Source: Ignavibacteriales bacterium (GTDB taxonomy: Bacteria > Bacteroidota > Ignavibacteria > Ignavibacteriales > Ignavibacteriaceae). Taken from it: a stretch of DNA of 64,000 bases. Position numbers and translations under genes: made by a program. The DNA is taken from assembly GCA_016714125.1 (NCBI GenBank), contig JADJNX010000003.1, positions 248,001 through 312,000 on the forward strand, written 5' to 3'. The notes below the pieces were generated by a model. That model had not been told where the DNA came from, made no database searches, and worked only from the letters and a program-made list of their open reading frames with translations. Shown piece by piece: positions 49,316 to 59,093 of this stretch (within the stretch, counting starts at the first letter, position 1; the number at the start of each line of letters is the position of its first letter).

Positions 49316-50548
49316 TCATTCCCATCTTATTGCATCTATTGGATCAATTGCCGCTGCTTTTTTTGCCGGATAAATGGATGCGAGCAGTGAAAGACCAATG
49401 GATGCTACAAGTATCAAAATGTAATCAATAGCATTGAGTTCCATCGGTAACCAGCCAACTTTAAATCTTAATGGGTCGAGGGCGATCAGATGGTAATTGA
49501 TTTGCAGGTAATAAATTCCCAGACCAAGCAGACCACCTGCTAAAGTTCCTGCAACTCCGGTGAGAAATCCCTGGATCATAAAAATCTTCAGGATTGTTGA
49601 ACGCTCCATCCCCATTGAAGTAAGCACACCTATATCCCGTTTTTTTTCAATTACCGACATGGTAAGTGAGGCAAGAATGTTAAATGCCGCAACAAGGATA
49701 ATCAATGAGAGAAGAAGCCAGGCGACCAACCTCTCAAGCATCATCACATTATATATATCGCTGTGAAGATCATACCAGGTGGAAAAGATATATTCGCTTT
49801 TACCAAACTTTTCTTCTAATTGTTCTTTGACGTCTGCGGCAATTGTATAGTCATCAAATCTTATTTCATATCCCTGTACATCATCCCCATATCCAAGCAC
49901 ATATTTCGCTTGGTTCAGTCCCGTAAAGATGTAATCACCATCGTACTCACCATTTTTTGATTGATATACACCCTTGACAACAAGTTTGATGTTTTGAACA
50001 TTCCCTGCTCCGGCAACCAGATTTTCGATTCCTGCAGGTGATAAAATTGTGAGGGTATCACCAACTGAGACTGCAAGTTTTTCGGAAAGATTTATCCCAA
50101 TGAAGGCACTGCCTGTTTCTTCATCAAATTTATATTCGCCTCTTATTAGCGCCTGTTTTATTCCGTAAACATCTCCCCCATCACCGGGAGCTATCCCTTT
50201 TAGTCGGGTAATCCGGTTATATTCCCTCGAAATCACGGCAGTTTTTCCTTCAACAAACCCACAGTAACTCTCGGAAAACTCGCTTTTCTGAAGGAATGTA
50301 TCGATGACTGCAAGTGATGACGCCGGGTCTTCACTCGTCGATTCAATCCTCAAATGTGGTTCAAAACTTACAAGATAAGAACGGACCAGGCCGGCAAATC
50401 CATTAAAGATTGCCAATACAATAATTAAAGCTGCAACTCCAAGAGTGATGCCGCCGACTGAGAGATAGGAAATAATTGAGATAAAATTTATTTGTCTTTT
50501 GCTGAATAAATATCTCAAGGCAAAAAGCAGAGCAATTGGTTGTTTCAT
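49316..50548 (-). CDS. LolC/LolE-family lipoprotein-releasing permease
   Basis: The protein has 410 residues. Four membrane helices: one near the N-terminus (ISYLSVGGITLGVAALIIVL) and three in the C-terminal half (LLSLIILVAAFNILASLTMS, GFLTGVAGTLAGGLLGLGIY, ILVASIGLSLLASIYPAKKA), with a MacB-like periplasmic domain between. The MSVIEKKRDIGVLTSMG coupling helix touches LolD. It starts at the base where the upstream permease gene ends. Confidence 0.9.
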   Translation of the reverse strand: MKQPIALLFALRYLFSKRQINFISIISYLSVGGITLGVAALIIVLAIFNGFAGLVRSYLVSFEPHLRIESTSEDPASSLAVIDTFLQKSEFSESYCGFVEGKTAVISREYNRITRLKGIAPGDGGDVYGIKQALIRGEYKFDEETGSAFIGINLSEKLAVSVGDTLTILSPAGIENLVAGAGNVQNIKLVVKGVYQSKNGEYDGDYIFTGLNQAKYVLGYGDDVQGYEIRFDDYTIAADVKEQLEEKFGKSEYIFSTWYDLHSDIYNVMMLERLVAWLLLSLIILVAAFNILASLTMSVIEKKRDIGVLTSMGMERSTILKIFMIQGFLTGVAGTLAGGLLGLGIYYLQINYHLIALDPLRFKVGWLPMELNAIDYILILVASIGLSLLASIYPAKKAAAIDPIDAIRWE

Positions 50549-51775
50549 CAGCTAAACCTCACAGCTTTCACGGGATTAATTCTTGAGGCAGCAAATGCAG
50601 GAATTAGAGAGGAGAAAAAGCTGAGTGTCACGGAAACAACAAATACTGCAGCAAAATAATATCCATTTATTGCAATCGGAACTCGGTCGATAAAATAAAT
50701 CTGAGGATTAAGTTTTATTATCCCAAATTCCATTTGAAGGTAACAAAGCAGATATCCAAATACAACGCCGGCTATTGCCCCCCCGATACCGAGCAGAAGT
50801 CCACGCACGAGGAATAACCTTGTTATAAACCCCGGTGTGGCACCAATTGCCTTTAAGGTGCCGATTGTATTGGTTTTATCCAAAACAAGCATTAGCAGGG
50901 CACTAATAATGTTAAAAGCTGCAACTATAATAATCAACCCCAGTACGATGGGAACCGGTTTTCGTTGAAGTTCAATCCAGTTAAACATCTGAGCATTGGC
51001 TTTTAAAAGTCACAACAAAATATGGATATGGTAATAATGTTTGAATCGATTCTTTTACGGAGTCGATGTTGGCACCCGATTTGAGTTTTATTTCAAGCAG
51101 GTTTACATTTGCACCCATCTCATAAAGCCGTTGCAGCTCTTGCAGACTGGTGTAAGCGAACGAATCATCATATTTCCCCATTCCGGTCTTAAAGATTCCG
51201 GCAACCACAAAATTTTCCACCGCCGGGAGGGCAGTCATATTTTGCAAATCCACTTGATTGATCGCAAAAAAATTGATTTTATCCCCCGATTTTACTCGAA
51301 GTTTTGTCGCCAGTGTCTTCCCGATTAAAATACCGGGGAGAGAATCAACTCCTCTTCCCAGATTAAACCACCCATCAAGAAGTTGAAGACTGGTTCTGCT
51401 TTCCAAATACCCCGAATCAACACCCTTTATAGTAACTCCTTCGTTGATTCTGTTTTTTCCCAGGATGCAAATTTTCTGGGCTGATATATCGATCGACTTT
51501 AGCAAATCACCGGCAACTCCCCTGATTTTTATTTGTGCAGTGTCAACTTTAGTGAGGTCTTGATTTCCATAACCGTAAATCTGAATATCAGCATCAAATG
51601 AAGTCAATTTCTCTGACATCACCTTTTCATAACCACCCAGAATACTGAAGGCGACTACCAAAGTGGTGACACCTAGTGCAATTCCGGTTAAAGCGGCAAG
51701 AGAAAAAAAAGTATAAGTTCTTGACTTATTGCCCGGTTTAAGATATCTCAGCAGGAGAAAAACAGATGCCCGCAA
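50548..51775 (-). CDS. second LolC/LolE-family permease (one frameshift)
   Basis: About 408 residues when joined. The N-terminal frame (51775-50981) has RASVFLLLRYLKPGNKSRTY, a first helix and a periplasmic domain. A one-base slip near 50995 leads to the C-terminal frame (MFNWIELQRKPVPIVLGLII...) with three helices and SALLMLVLDKTNTIGTLKAI. It is paralogous to the next gene, so the transporter is probably a LolC/E heterodimer with LolD. Confidence 0.85.
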
Positions 51776-53073
51776 TTAAATTCCCGCTACTCTACAAAGG
51801 TATTTTAATAAATCAAGCTCAAAACTTTCGGTTCCGGCAGTTTTTTGAACGGGTTTTAATCCGCCCGGTTTGGTTGTTTCTTTTCCTGATGGATCAAATT
51901 TTTTCTCAAAGTTTTGTGTATAAGTACTCTTTCCACAAGTAACAGTCCAATTGTACTCATTTGAACCATATTTAGAGCTGAGTATTTTATCGATTTTATC
52001 GGGAGCTGTGCCGTCAGGTTCAGGTTGAAAAACATTAACCATATTGAGATCAACATCCGCGGTAATTATCGATTTGAGAGTTGCTGTAACCGACGAATCC
52101 TGGTTAACTTTTAATTCGGATGTGGAATAAAAGAAGTATTCGTTACCATTGGTTACAAATTTAGCATCCTTCACACACGGCATCCAACCCTTTTTCGCCA
52201 TTTCACTGAGAATTGACATTTTCCGAATTAACTCTACAAGCTTTTTATTCTTTTTAAATGGATAGGCTTCCACATAATATTTGAGTGACTCATCATACAA
52301 TTTGGAGTTGAATTTAAGGTGTCCTTTCTCCATTTTTGTATTATAAAGAATGTTTGCCACATACTGAAGCGAATCTTTGGATGCATCTTTCCTGCTGATC
52401 ATATCATTATAACGAAGTGATGTCATCGAATCAATTCTGTTAACGATAATAAAACCGTTCTCATAATCCCCTGCATCAAAATAGAGCCCGTAGAGATCAC
52501 TGAGTGCAGTTAGATTGGTTGGTTCTACTGCAAGCACCTTATTAAAATTGATAATTGCACTGTCTGTTAAGCCTAAATATTTGTTAATTTGTGCAAGCCC
52601 AAAGTGTGAAATTGAATAATAACTGTTGCCTGTATTTTCACCCAATTCTGTCAGACACAAATTAAAATATTTTTTAGCGTTATCGGCTTCATTAATCATC
52701 ATGTAAACCCTGCCCGCATCATTATAAACATTCACCTTTGAAAATTCAAAATTATTCCAGGTAAATGTCGGCACTTCAAGATAATCAAGCGATTTGAGAT
52801 AAAAACTTATCGCTTCCAGGAAGTGTTTTTTGATCTTTACAGTATCTTTTGTATCGGGGGGAACAAACTCTTTTACCATCCCTTTGTAGTAGGTAAATAT
52901 CGCTTTCATATTCGATTTACCTTCACCAAAGAGTTTTAACCCTTCATCGAGATTGTAATTTGCACTTCTCTCATCTTTTGAATAGATGGCATAAGGTCTT
53001 TATAACCCGTTTGTGCGATAAGGGAAAATTGGACAACTGTTATAAACAACAATCCTTTAAGGAATTTCTGCAT
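51776..53073 (-). CDS. exported tetratricopeptide-repeat protein (one frameshift)
   Basis: The start ATG at 53073 gives a signal peptide (MQKFLKGLLFITVVQFSLIA). The frame slips near 52995; the downstream frame (AIYSKDERSANYNLDEGLKLF...) runs to 51776, about 430 residues. TPR-like helices include ISHFGLAQINKYLGLTDSAI and ALSDLYGLYFDAGDYENGFI. The C-terminal 120 residues are beta-predicted. It directly precedes the Lol genes (stop one base before the permease start), so it may be a periplasmic partner. Confidence 0.7.
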
Positions 53074-53299
53074 TATATCCTCATATAAAAGAATTTCAAA
53101 AATCGAGCTTTAAATTTACCCAATTATACTGAAGGAAACTTTATAAGTTTCGTGCAAAATTTTTGCCGCCTCACAAATCTAAAAAATAATTTGGATAAAA
53201 ATTTTCAAACCCTTATATTTGAAATCTACTTATTTTTTAGTTCTAGAATATAATGTCTGCAAGCAGTGAATACTGCCCGTAGAAAACGAAATTGAATTT

Positions 53300-53374
53300 C
53301 GGGGTATAGCGTAGCCCGGCTAGCGCGCCTGGTTTGGGACCAGGAGGTCGCAGGTTCGAATCCTGCTACCCCGA
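53300..53374 (+). tRNA. tRNA-Pro (anticodon TGG)
   Basis: Cloverleaf: acceptor CGGGGTA/TACCCCG with discriminator A, anticodon stem CCTGG/CCAGG with loop TTTGGGA, T-arm CAGG-TTCGAAT-CCTG. CCA is not encoded. First of three tRNA genes on this strand. Confidence 0.95.
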
Positions 53375-53410
53375 CAAGTTTTATCGGATTCCGACAAAAT
53401 TATTTTCTAT

Positions 53411-53487
<77 letters not shown>

Positions 53488-53540
53488 GAATTTTGTTTTG
53501 GAACTTTCAAATAAATTCCTTTTGTTGTGTAACTTTAGAT

Positions 53541-53613
53541 GGCCCCATCGTCTAAAGGTTAGGACATCGCCCCTTTCACGGCGGTAATAGGGGTTCGAAT
53601 CCCCTTGGGGTCA
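53541..53613 (+). tRNA. tRNA-Glu (anticodon TTC), one extra base in the anticodon loop
   Basis: Acceptor GGCCCCA/TGGGGTC, D-arm GTCT...GGAC, anticodon stem TCGCC/GGCGG, T-arm AGGGG-TTCGAAT-CCCCT. The anticodon loop reads CCTTTCAC, eight bases instead of seven, because a run of four C replaces the usual three. This tRNA also feeds HemA in the C5 pathway. The extra C is probably a sequencing error. Confidence 0.9.
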
Positions 53614-53650
53614 CAAAAAACCCTCATTTTCATTTGAAGATGAGGGTTTT
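53614..53650 (+). terminator. terminator of the tRNA cluster (copy 1)
   Basis: Stem CCCTCATTTTC/GAAGATGAGGG with a short ATTT loop, six A residues before and TTTT after. It starts directly at the tRNA-Glu 3' end and is repeated 89 bases later. Confidence 0.75.
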
Positions 53651-53662
53651 GACTTTCACCCC

Positions 53663-53740
53663 ACGGACGGGTCGCCAAAGGCTCCTCGGGAGCCCCTTAG
53701 TCACAAAAACCCTCATTTTCGTTTGAAGATGAGGGTTTTG
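53663..53740 (+). repeat. second terminator copy preceded by a degenerate tRNA-Glu 3' end
   Basis: The terminator unit recurs almost exactly (53710-53739; one CA to CG change). Just before it, CCCCTTAGTCACAAAAACCCTC resembles the true tRNA-Glu junction CCCCTTGGGGTCACAAAAAACC. This looks like a decayed partial duplication of the tRNA tail plus terminator. Confidence 0.55.
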
Positions 53741-53798
53741 ACTCTTAAACTCTTTCCGGTGATAATTGGGGTTCTGCCATATGAAATAGGGAGTACTC

Positions 53799-55370
53799 TT
53801 ACTTCATTAAAATCATTTTAATGTTATTAACAAAATCCCCTGCCTGAATTCTGCAGAAGTAAACCCCGCTCGGAAAGTTTGATGCGTTCCAGTCAATGCG
53901 ATGGCTTCCTGCCGATTTGTTTTCACTGACGAGTTTTTCAATTTCATTGCCGAGTAAATCGTAGATGATGAGATTTACAAAACTGCTTTGAGGGATGTTG
54001 TATTGAATCGATGTTGCAGGGTTAAACGGATTGGGATAATTCTGAAATAATGTGTAAGAATCGAGAATGTTTGAATCCTGATTATTTATGCCTGTCACCA
54101 CTGCAGAACGAACAGGTCTTACATAGTTATAAATTCTGACAGCATCGCCTTGAGGAGAATTAGCATTGTAATATCCGTTTCCATTATATGTATATCCGGT
54201 AAAACTGCGGGGTTTAGGATCGCTTCTTTGAGATCCTGCGCCATGTATGTCAGTCCACCCTAAACCAGAGAAATAGCCCATCGCTCTTCCGAAACAAAAA
54301 TAGGCAGCACTTGTTCCGTCTGTCTGTGATCCTGAAGAAAAAGTAGTGTTACTCCAGTACCATGGATAATCTGCAGCACCTCCTTCATTAGTAATCTGGG
54401 TACAGTTGAACATCGGGTTTATAGCTGCAGAACTTGTTGTTGAGGGAGAACGGCTATAGTCAACTATACTTTGCAATTCTTTTGTATCCGGTAATCGCCA
54501 ATCCGAATATCCCGCATAGGTTAAATTTTCAGCATAGTTTAACGCGTCCTTCCATAAAACACCTGTCCCGTTATCGTTCTGCATCCACATAAGTCCTGTT
54601 GCATTATCGGTAATTGTTCCATTTCCGTTATTAACGAATTGATTTGTTCCGTATGCTGAATTGCCCCGAACATATAGCACATAGAAATGTTTTGCTGTTC
54701 CACATTCCGGAACTATGTAAGTTGTTGGATATCCTTTAATTCGCCCGTCTATAAAATTGAACCCAAACACAGCTTCCAGGGCACCAAATGTCGTAGTGAC
54801 ATATAATGTAGATGATACAATTTGACCATCAATAATTCGCTCTGTTCCGAGACTACCGTGTGAAAGCGAATTCACATCGCCGTAACCCACTGAAAAATAA
54901 TTCGTATCAATATATTTTGTGCAAGTCAACTGCCCGGGACCAGGTTCTGCTCCAAAGAACATGCCAAGGGAATACAACTCTTTAATGGTAGGCAAACGCC
55001 AATCATTATAACCGCCCGTGTTACATGTTGAAGCACTTGTCACTGCCTCAGCATAAGTCAGTTTATCATAGAAATTTATTGCTCCGTCAGCGTTTCTGTC
55101 CTCTGTTTGCTGCCACATTAGTCCGGTTAAATTGTCGGTTACGGTTCCATTACCATTGTTGGTCTATGATCGAATGTTTCCGGGATGATTTGAATTCTGT
55201 CCATAGAATTGCTGCCCTGAAACAGGCAATGTTATAGTAACCGATGTGTCGTAAGATATTGTCTGACCAGTACCAACAATTGAATAAGTACTGGTTTGGC
55301 TAAATCCAATAAAGTTTGTCAATGTTACAATGCAAATTATTGCAATAACATAAGCTGCTGTTGATTTCAT
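53799..55370 (-). CDS. DUF1566 (Lcl C-terminal-like) protein with T9SS sorting domain, internal stop codon
   Basis: Two DUF1566 repeats (GYNDWRLPTIKELYSLG and GYSDWRLPDTKELQSIVDYS, each after a GLMWxQ block) are followed by a T9SS domain (NYPNPFNPATSIQYNIP...GVYFCRIQAG). The start at MKSTAAYVIA (55370) is chosen because the paralogue's matching upstream region has no ATG further out. An in-frame TAG at 55164-55166 lies where the frame otherwise continues (GNIRS-stop-TNNGNGTVTDN), so one substitution separates it from an intact 523-residue protein. DUF1566 domains are typical of surface proteins of unknown function. Confidence 0.8.
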
Positions 55371-55409
55371 TTTTTCAAATTCCATGTTACTTGTAAATTT
55401 TGTTTCAAG

Positions 55410-55417
55410 CAAAACTA
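55410..55417 (-). promoter_or_regulatory. -7 element (TAGTTTTG) of the first DUF1566 gene
   Basis: Matches TAnnTTTG about 40 bases before the chosen start, and is conserved at the same place before the paralogue (56796-56803) within about 115 bases of shared upstream sequence. Confidence 0.5.
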
Positions 55418-55516
55418 ATCAATGGTTTGCGCCCGATATACTTAAAACAATTGAGTTGTAGAAATATTGGGTTGAGTTTCAGGACATCTAACTTAAATTG
55501 TGACAACAGAAGTGAA

Positions 55517-56749
55517 TCACTTAATAGTCCTTACAAGACGAACATAGTTTAGAACCCGTTCTTCTCCTGCGCTGTTCCCTTTGATCTTGGAGTCAAAACG
55601 CACTGCCCCGGCACCATGAAGGTCTTCGCCATTTCCATCTTCCGCTCTACCAAAAGCCACATACCAGGCATTTGCATATATACCGTTTGCTTTTGAAATA
55701 GCCGATGTACTGGTCCAATAATATGGATAGTCAGCCTTTCCGCCATCGTTTGTAATAGCGGTGCAACTGAATGGTGCATTTATTGCAGGTCCCACTTTGG
55801 CAGCATTTGTTGCGCCGGGAGAACGGGTGTAATCCACGAGACTTTGAAGTTCTTTTGAATTTGGTAATCGCCAATCGTTGTATCCAAGATAATTTGCTTT
55901 ATTCTTCGTTTGAGCATAAGCCAACGCGTCTTCCCAATTTATACCTGCACTATTATCGCTTTGTTGCCACATTAAACCGGTAGCCAAATCAGAAACAGTT
56001 CCGTTGCCATTGTCTTGAAATAAATTTTCACCGTAGGCAAGATTGCCTGTTACTAAACGAACAGAATGTTTTGGACCCACGCTAATACTATAGGCTTTTA
56101 TATGTCCCGTGCCGAAATTTACTCCGAAAGCAAGTTCTGCCCCCGGAGTATTTCCGCTTATATTACCCATAACTCCGGTGTACTTGTCGCTGCTCCAAAA
56201 AATGGCATGACTGAGATCTTCTTCACTGCTGTAGTTAATAGTAAAATATTCAGTGTCAATATATGGCCATCCCTTACTCCCGTTCCACAAAGAGTAAAGC
56301 TCTTTTATAGTTGGCAATCGCCAGTCACTATAGCCACCATAGTTCTGCTTGTTCAGGGATAAGATTACACTTTGAGCTTCAGCCCAGTAATATATTCCTA
56401 AATCATAGCTTTTTTGCCAGGTTAAGCCGGTAACCTGATCCTTAACAGTAAGCCCGTCACTACTCTTGGTATAAACAGCACTTGTATGAGTAAATTGTGC
56501 ATCTTGCCCATAAAACGGATCATCTAAAAGAGGGGCGGTGATAATGTTGCCGGTGCTGTCCCAGCAAAACATTTGACTTGTGCTGATAACTGGATAGCAT
56601 CCAGGATATGCCGGATCTCGTTTTACAATCTGCAGATCATCCGTGGTATTTACTAAGTTATCATTACTTTTACAACCACCTGCAGTTGTAAGAATTACGA
56701 CAATCATAATAAAAGCTGAAATGCGAAGAATATAATCTGATACTTTCAT
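55517..56749 (-). CDS. DUF1566 lipoprotein (paralogue of the neighbouring T9SS protein)
   Basis: About 410 residues from MKVSDYILRI. Lipobox TAGGC. Two DUF1566 repeats (GYSDWRLPTIKELYSLWNG; GYNDWRLPNSKELQSLVDYT) with GLTWQKS and GLMWQQS blocks. It lacks the T9SS domain of its tandem partner, ending at NYVRLVRTIK, and is anchored by lipid instead. Frame intact. The pair arose by duplication including the promoter region. Confidence 0.85.
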   Translation of the reverse strand: MKVSDYILRISAFIMIVVILTTAGGCKSNDNLVNTTDDLQIVKRDPAYPGCYPVISTSQMFCWDSTGNIITAPLLDDPFYGQDAQFTHTSAVYTKSSDGLTVKDQVTGLTWQKSYDLGIYYWAEAQSVILSLNKQNYGGYSDWRLPTIKELYSLWNGSKGWPYIDTEYFTINYSSEEDLSHAIFWSSDKYTGVMGNISGNTPGAELAFGVNFGTGHIKAYSISVGPKHSVRLVTGNLAYGENLFQDNGNGTVSDLATGLMWQQSDNSAGINWEDALAYAQTKNKANYLGYNDWRLPNSKELQSLVDYTRSPGATNAAKVGPAINAPFSCTAITNDGGKADYPYYWTSTSAISKANGIYANAWYVAFGRAEDGNGEDLHGAGAVRFDSKIKGNSAGEERVLNYVRLVRTIK

Positions 56750-56795
56750 GGCTTTAACTTTCAAATTCAATGTTACTTGTAAAAATTGTTTCAAA

Positions 56796-56803
56796 CAAAA
56801 TTA
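56796..56803 (-). promoter_or_regulatory. -7 element (TAATTTTG) of the DUF1566 lipoprotein gene
   Basis: Matches TAnnTTTG about 47 bases before the start codon; lies in the duplicated upstream region shared with the neighbouring paralogue. Confidence 0.5.
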
Positions 56804-57004
56804 ATCAATGGTTTGCGCCGGAAATACTTAAAACAATTGGGTTGTAGAAATATTTGGTTGAGTTGCAGATATCTATGGTGGGGTCGTGGGTACAATACCT
56901 TGAGTTGTGGGGTACAATCAATCGGATATTTGTTCCTTGCTTTAGCCAGAAAACTGTTATTCTATCGTGTGTTACAAAATGATGGACAGCATCAGCTTTA
57001 AAAT

Positions 57005-57036
57005 AAAAAACCCTCGCTGAAAAGCGGGGGTTTTTC
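57005..57036 (-). terminator. terminator after the ICMT-like gene
   Basis: Stem ACCCTCGCT/AGCGGGGGT with a GAAA loop; T-run on both sides, so it can act in either direction. It follows the methyltransferase stop on the minus strand by about 30 bases. Confidence 0.7.
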
Positions 57037-57065
57037 GTTTTAAACCTGACGCAGAGTTTCTTGTA

Positions 57066-57577
57066 TTACTCTGATTTTAGAATAGCCTTCTCTTCTGCTT
57101 TAATCCTCACCGTAAGCATGATTGCATTTAGAATAGTAAAAACTATTGCAGTAACATAAAGATTAAAAACCAGCGGTATAAGAATGAGTTCGGCTACCAC
57201 CACAATATAGTTCGGGTGTCGTATATACTTATAGGGTCCCTTGTTTATCAAAGGGAGATTAGGAATTCGATAAATCCTGGTATTCCAAAATTTCCCCAGA
57301 GAAAAAAATTACCCAACCCTTAAACGCAATTAACAAAAAATAGAGTGTCATTAAAAACGGGCTCCAGGAAACCGACCCTTTGAGTGAATATTCGACTACC
57401 AGCGATATAAAGAAGGAAACATGCAGTGCCACAATAAACGGGTAATGCTCTTTACCATACTCTTTTGCGCCATTCTGCAACAACCATTTTTCGTTACTAC
57501 GAGCTAAAATCAGTTCGCTGATGCGCAACAAAATGACTGCAGAAATAAAAGTGCAAAACCATCTTAATTGCTTCCAT
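57066..57577 (-). CDS. isoprenylcysteine carboxyl methyltransferase-like membrane protein (frame-disrupted)
   Basis: Two frames form one protein of about 170 residues: LRISELILARSNEKWLLQNG, four to five membrane helices, then, after a slip near 57295, LINKGPYKYIRHPNYIVVV, the ICMT signature. The 5' frame is open back into the end of the type III PKS gene; the ATG at 57577 fits if one base is removed near 57562. In Bacillus a similar pair, bpsA-bpsB, makes alkylpyrones that BpsB O-methylates. A BpsB-like role is inferred from that pairing. Confidence 0.75.
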
Positions 57578-58666
57578 GTTGAGCAACACCATTTCGCTTG
57601 AAAATCCGGGACCCATCGACAACATCAAACCATACCCGTTTTCAAAGCCTCTGTCAATAAATCTTTCTAAAACATAAAGCACTGTAGCTGCCGACATATT
57701 GCCATTTTCATTCATCACTTCCCTTGTGTTTTTTAAGAAATCACCCGGTACAGGAAGTGCTTCTTCATAGGCCGAGAGCACCTTTGTACCTCCGGGATGA
57801 AAAACAAAATTCTTAATATCCGATAATTCCAAATTATTTTTCTTTAGAAAGGACACTACATCCTCATAAATGTTCTTCGAAATAATTGTTGGGATATCTT
57901 GAGAAAATAAAACTTTAAAACCCTGCTCCTGGAATTCCCAACCCATAACATCAAGCGAATCATAGTAAAGTTTACTTTGCGCCGCAAGATATTGTATCTT
58001 TTGTGGATTCTCCAACTTGTGGTTTGATCCCTTAATTATACATGCTGCCACTCCATCGGAGAAGAGACTTGAACCAATGAAATTACTTTTACTGAAATCA
58101 CTTTTAAGGAAAGTCAAAGAACACAACTCTACGACAACCAATAAAACAACAGCGTCGGGATTGGCTTTTGCAAGAATGCTTGCTTTGGATAGTCCTGCTA
58201 CCCCACCGGCACAGCCCAATCCAAAAATCGGGATTCGGGCGGTATTTTGATTCAGTTTCACTTTATTGATTATTAAGGCATCCAGGCTTGGTGTTGCGAG
58301 ACCTGTCGTTGAAACAAATATGATATCAGTAATTTGGTCTTTATCAATTTTAGCGGCTGAGATACATTTTTCGATCGCTTCAATTGAGTTATCAAGGGAA
58401 GTTTGAATGTAGTCGCGATTGAATTCCTGATATGTATGTGAATCAAGATAATAGTCGATTGATTTACAAAAATTCCTTGTAATGATACCGGTGTTATCAA
58501 AAGCACTCATAATCCTTTCCACTTGAGGAAAAGAAGGCATAAAAAGTTCTTTTGCATATTCTTTTACCATTTTCTGGTCAACACGATTTGGCATTTCAAT
58601 TTTTGATACCGCTGCTATTGAAGGGAATGTCATTAACTGGCCGGTAGATTCTTCTTTTTTCAACAT
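57497..58666 (-). CDS. type III polyketide synthase
   Basis: The protein has 389 residues with the chalcone-synthase-type triad: Cys152 (GLGCAGGVAGL), His290 (FVFHPGGTKVL) and Asn323 (NENGNMSAATVLYVLE). The C-terminal LSMGPGFSSEMVLLNME is typical, but the frame then continues for some 20 residues across the methyltransferase start, hinting at a base error or an unusual overlap. It probably makes alkylpyrones or alkylresorcinols from a long acyl-CoA and malonyl-CoA. Confidence 0.9.
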   Translation of the reverse strand: MLKKEESTGQLMTFPSIAAVSKIEMPNRVDQKMVKEYAKELFMPSFPQVERIMSAFDNTGIITRNFCKSIDYYLDSHTYQEFNRDYIQTSLDNSIEAIEKCISAAKIDKDQITDIIFVSTTGLATPSLDALIINKVKLNQNTARIPIFGLGCAGGVAGLSKASILAKANPDAVVLLVVVELCSLTFLKSDFSKSNFIGSSLFSDGVAACIIKGSNHKLENPQKIQYLAAQSKLYYDSLDVMGWEFQEQGFKVLFSQDIPTIISKNIYEDVVSFLKKNNLELSDIKNFVFHPGGTKVLSAYEEALPVPGDFLKNTREVMNENGNMSAATVLYVLERFIDRGFENGYGLMLSMGPGFSSEMVLLNMEAIKMVLHFYFCSHFVAHQRTDFSS

Positions 58667-58771
58667 CTTATCTTTTCCAAATAATTACTGGTTGTATTTA
58701 GAATATGCTAAACATAGAGAAGAATTCCTATAATCCAGATGGACTAAAAGAGGTCTAATTCATTGCTTAAT

Positions 58772-58876
58772 GAATATTCTTTTGTCTTCATCTTTTCGAC
58801 ACAATTTGGCATTTCAATTATTGATACTGCTACTATTGAAAGAAATCCGGAATACGGGCTGGGTAATTCTTCTTAA
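58772..58876 (-). pseudogene. remnant copy of the PKS N-terminal coding region
   Basis: In the 427-base gap between the PKS and the next gene, about 100 bases resemble the PKS 5' coding part (58556-58661): both hold GATTTGGCATTTCAAT-type and TTGATAC(C/T)GCT(G/A)CTATTGAA blocks in the same order. The frame is not preserved. It looks like a decayed partial duplication. The rest of the gap (58877-59084) shows nothing I can support. Confidence 0.5.
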
Positions 58877-59093
58877 ATTATTAAGCGGTTATTCTCTATT
58901 AAAGATTTTTTTAATCTTTATTAACTGTTACAGTCACAACAAATAATACGATATATCTGTTCCGTAGAATCCCCTCAAATTCAAGGTAGGTGTGGACATA
59001 AAATAATGCAATAACACTTTTTGATGACGTTTGCTAATATCACAAAAAAAATGTAAGTTAAAGGGTAGTCAAAATTAATTTAAGGTGATAGAA

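Noticed and set aside
53600..53740. Integrated element at tRNA-Glu
   Set aside because: No integrase or foreign genes lie beside it; only the short duplicated tail is seen.
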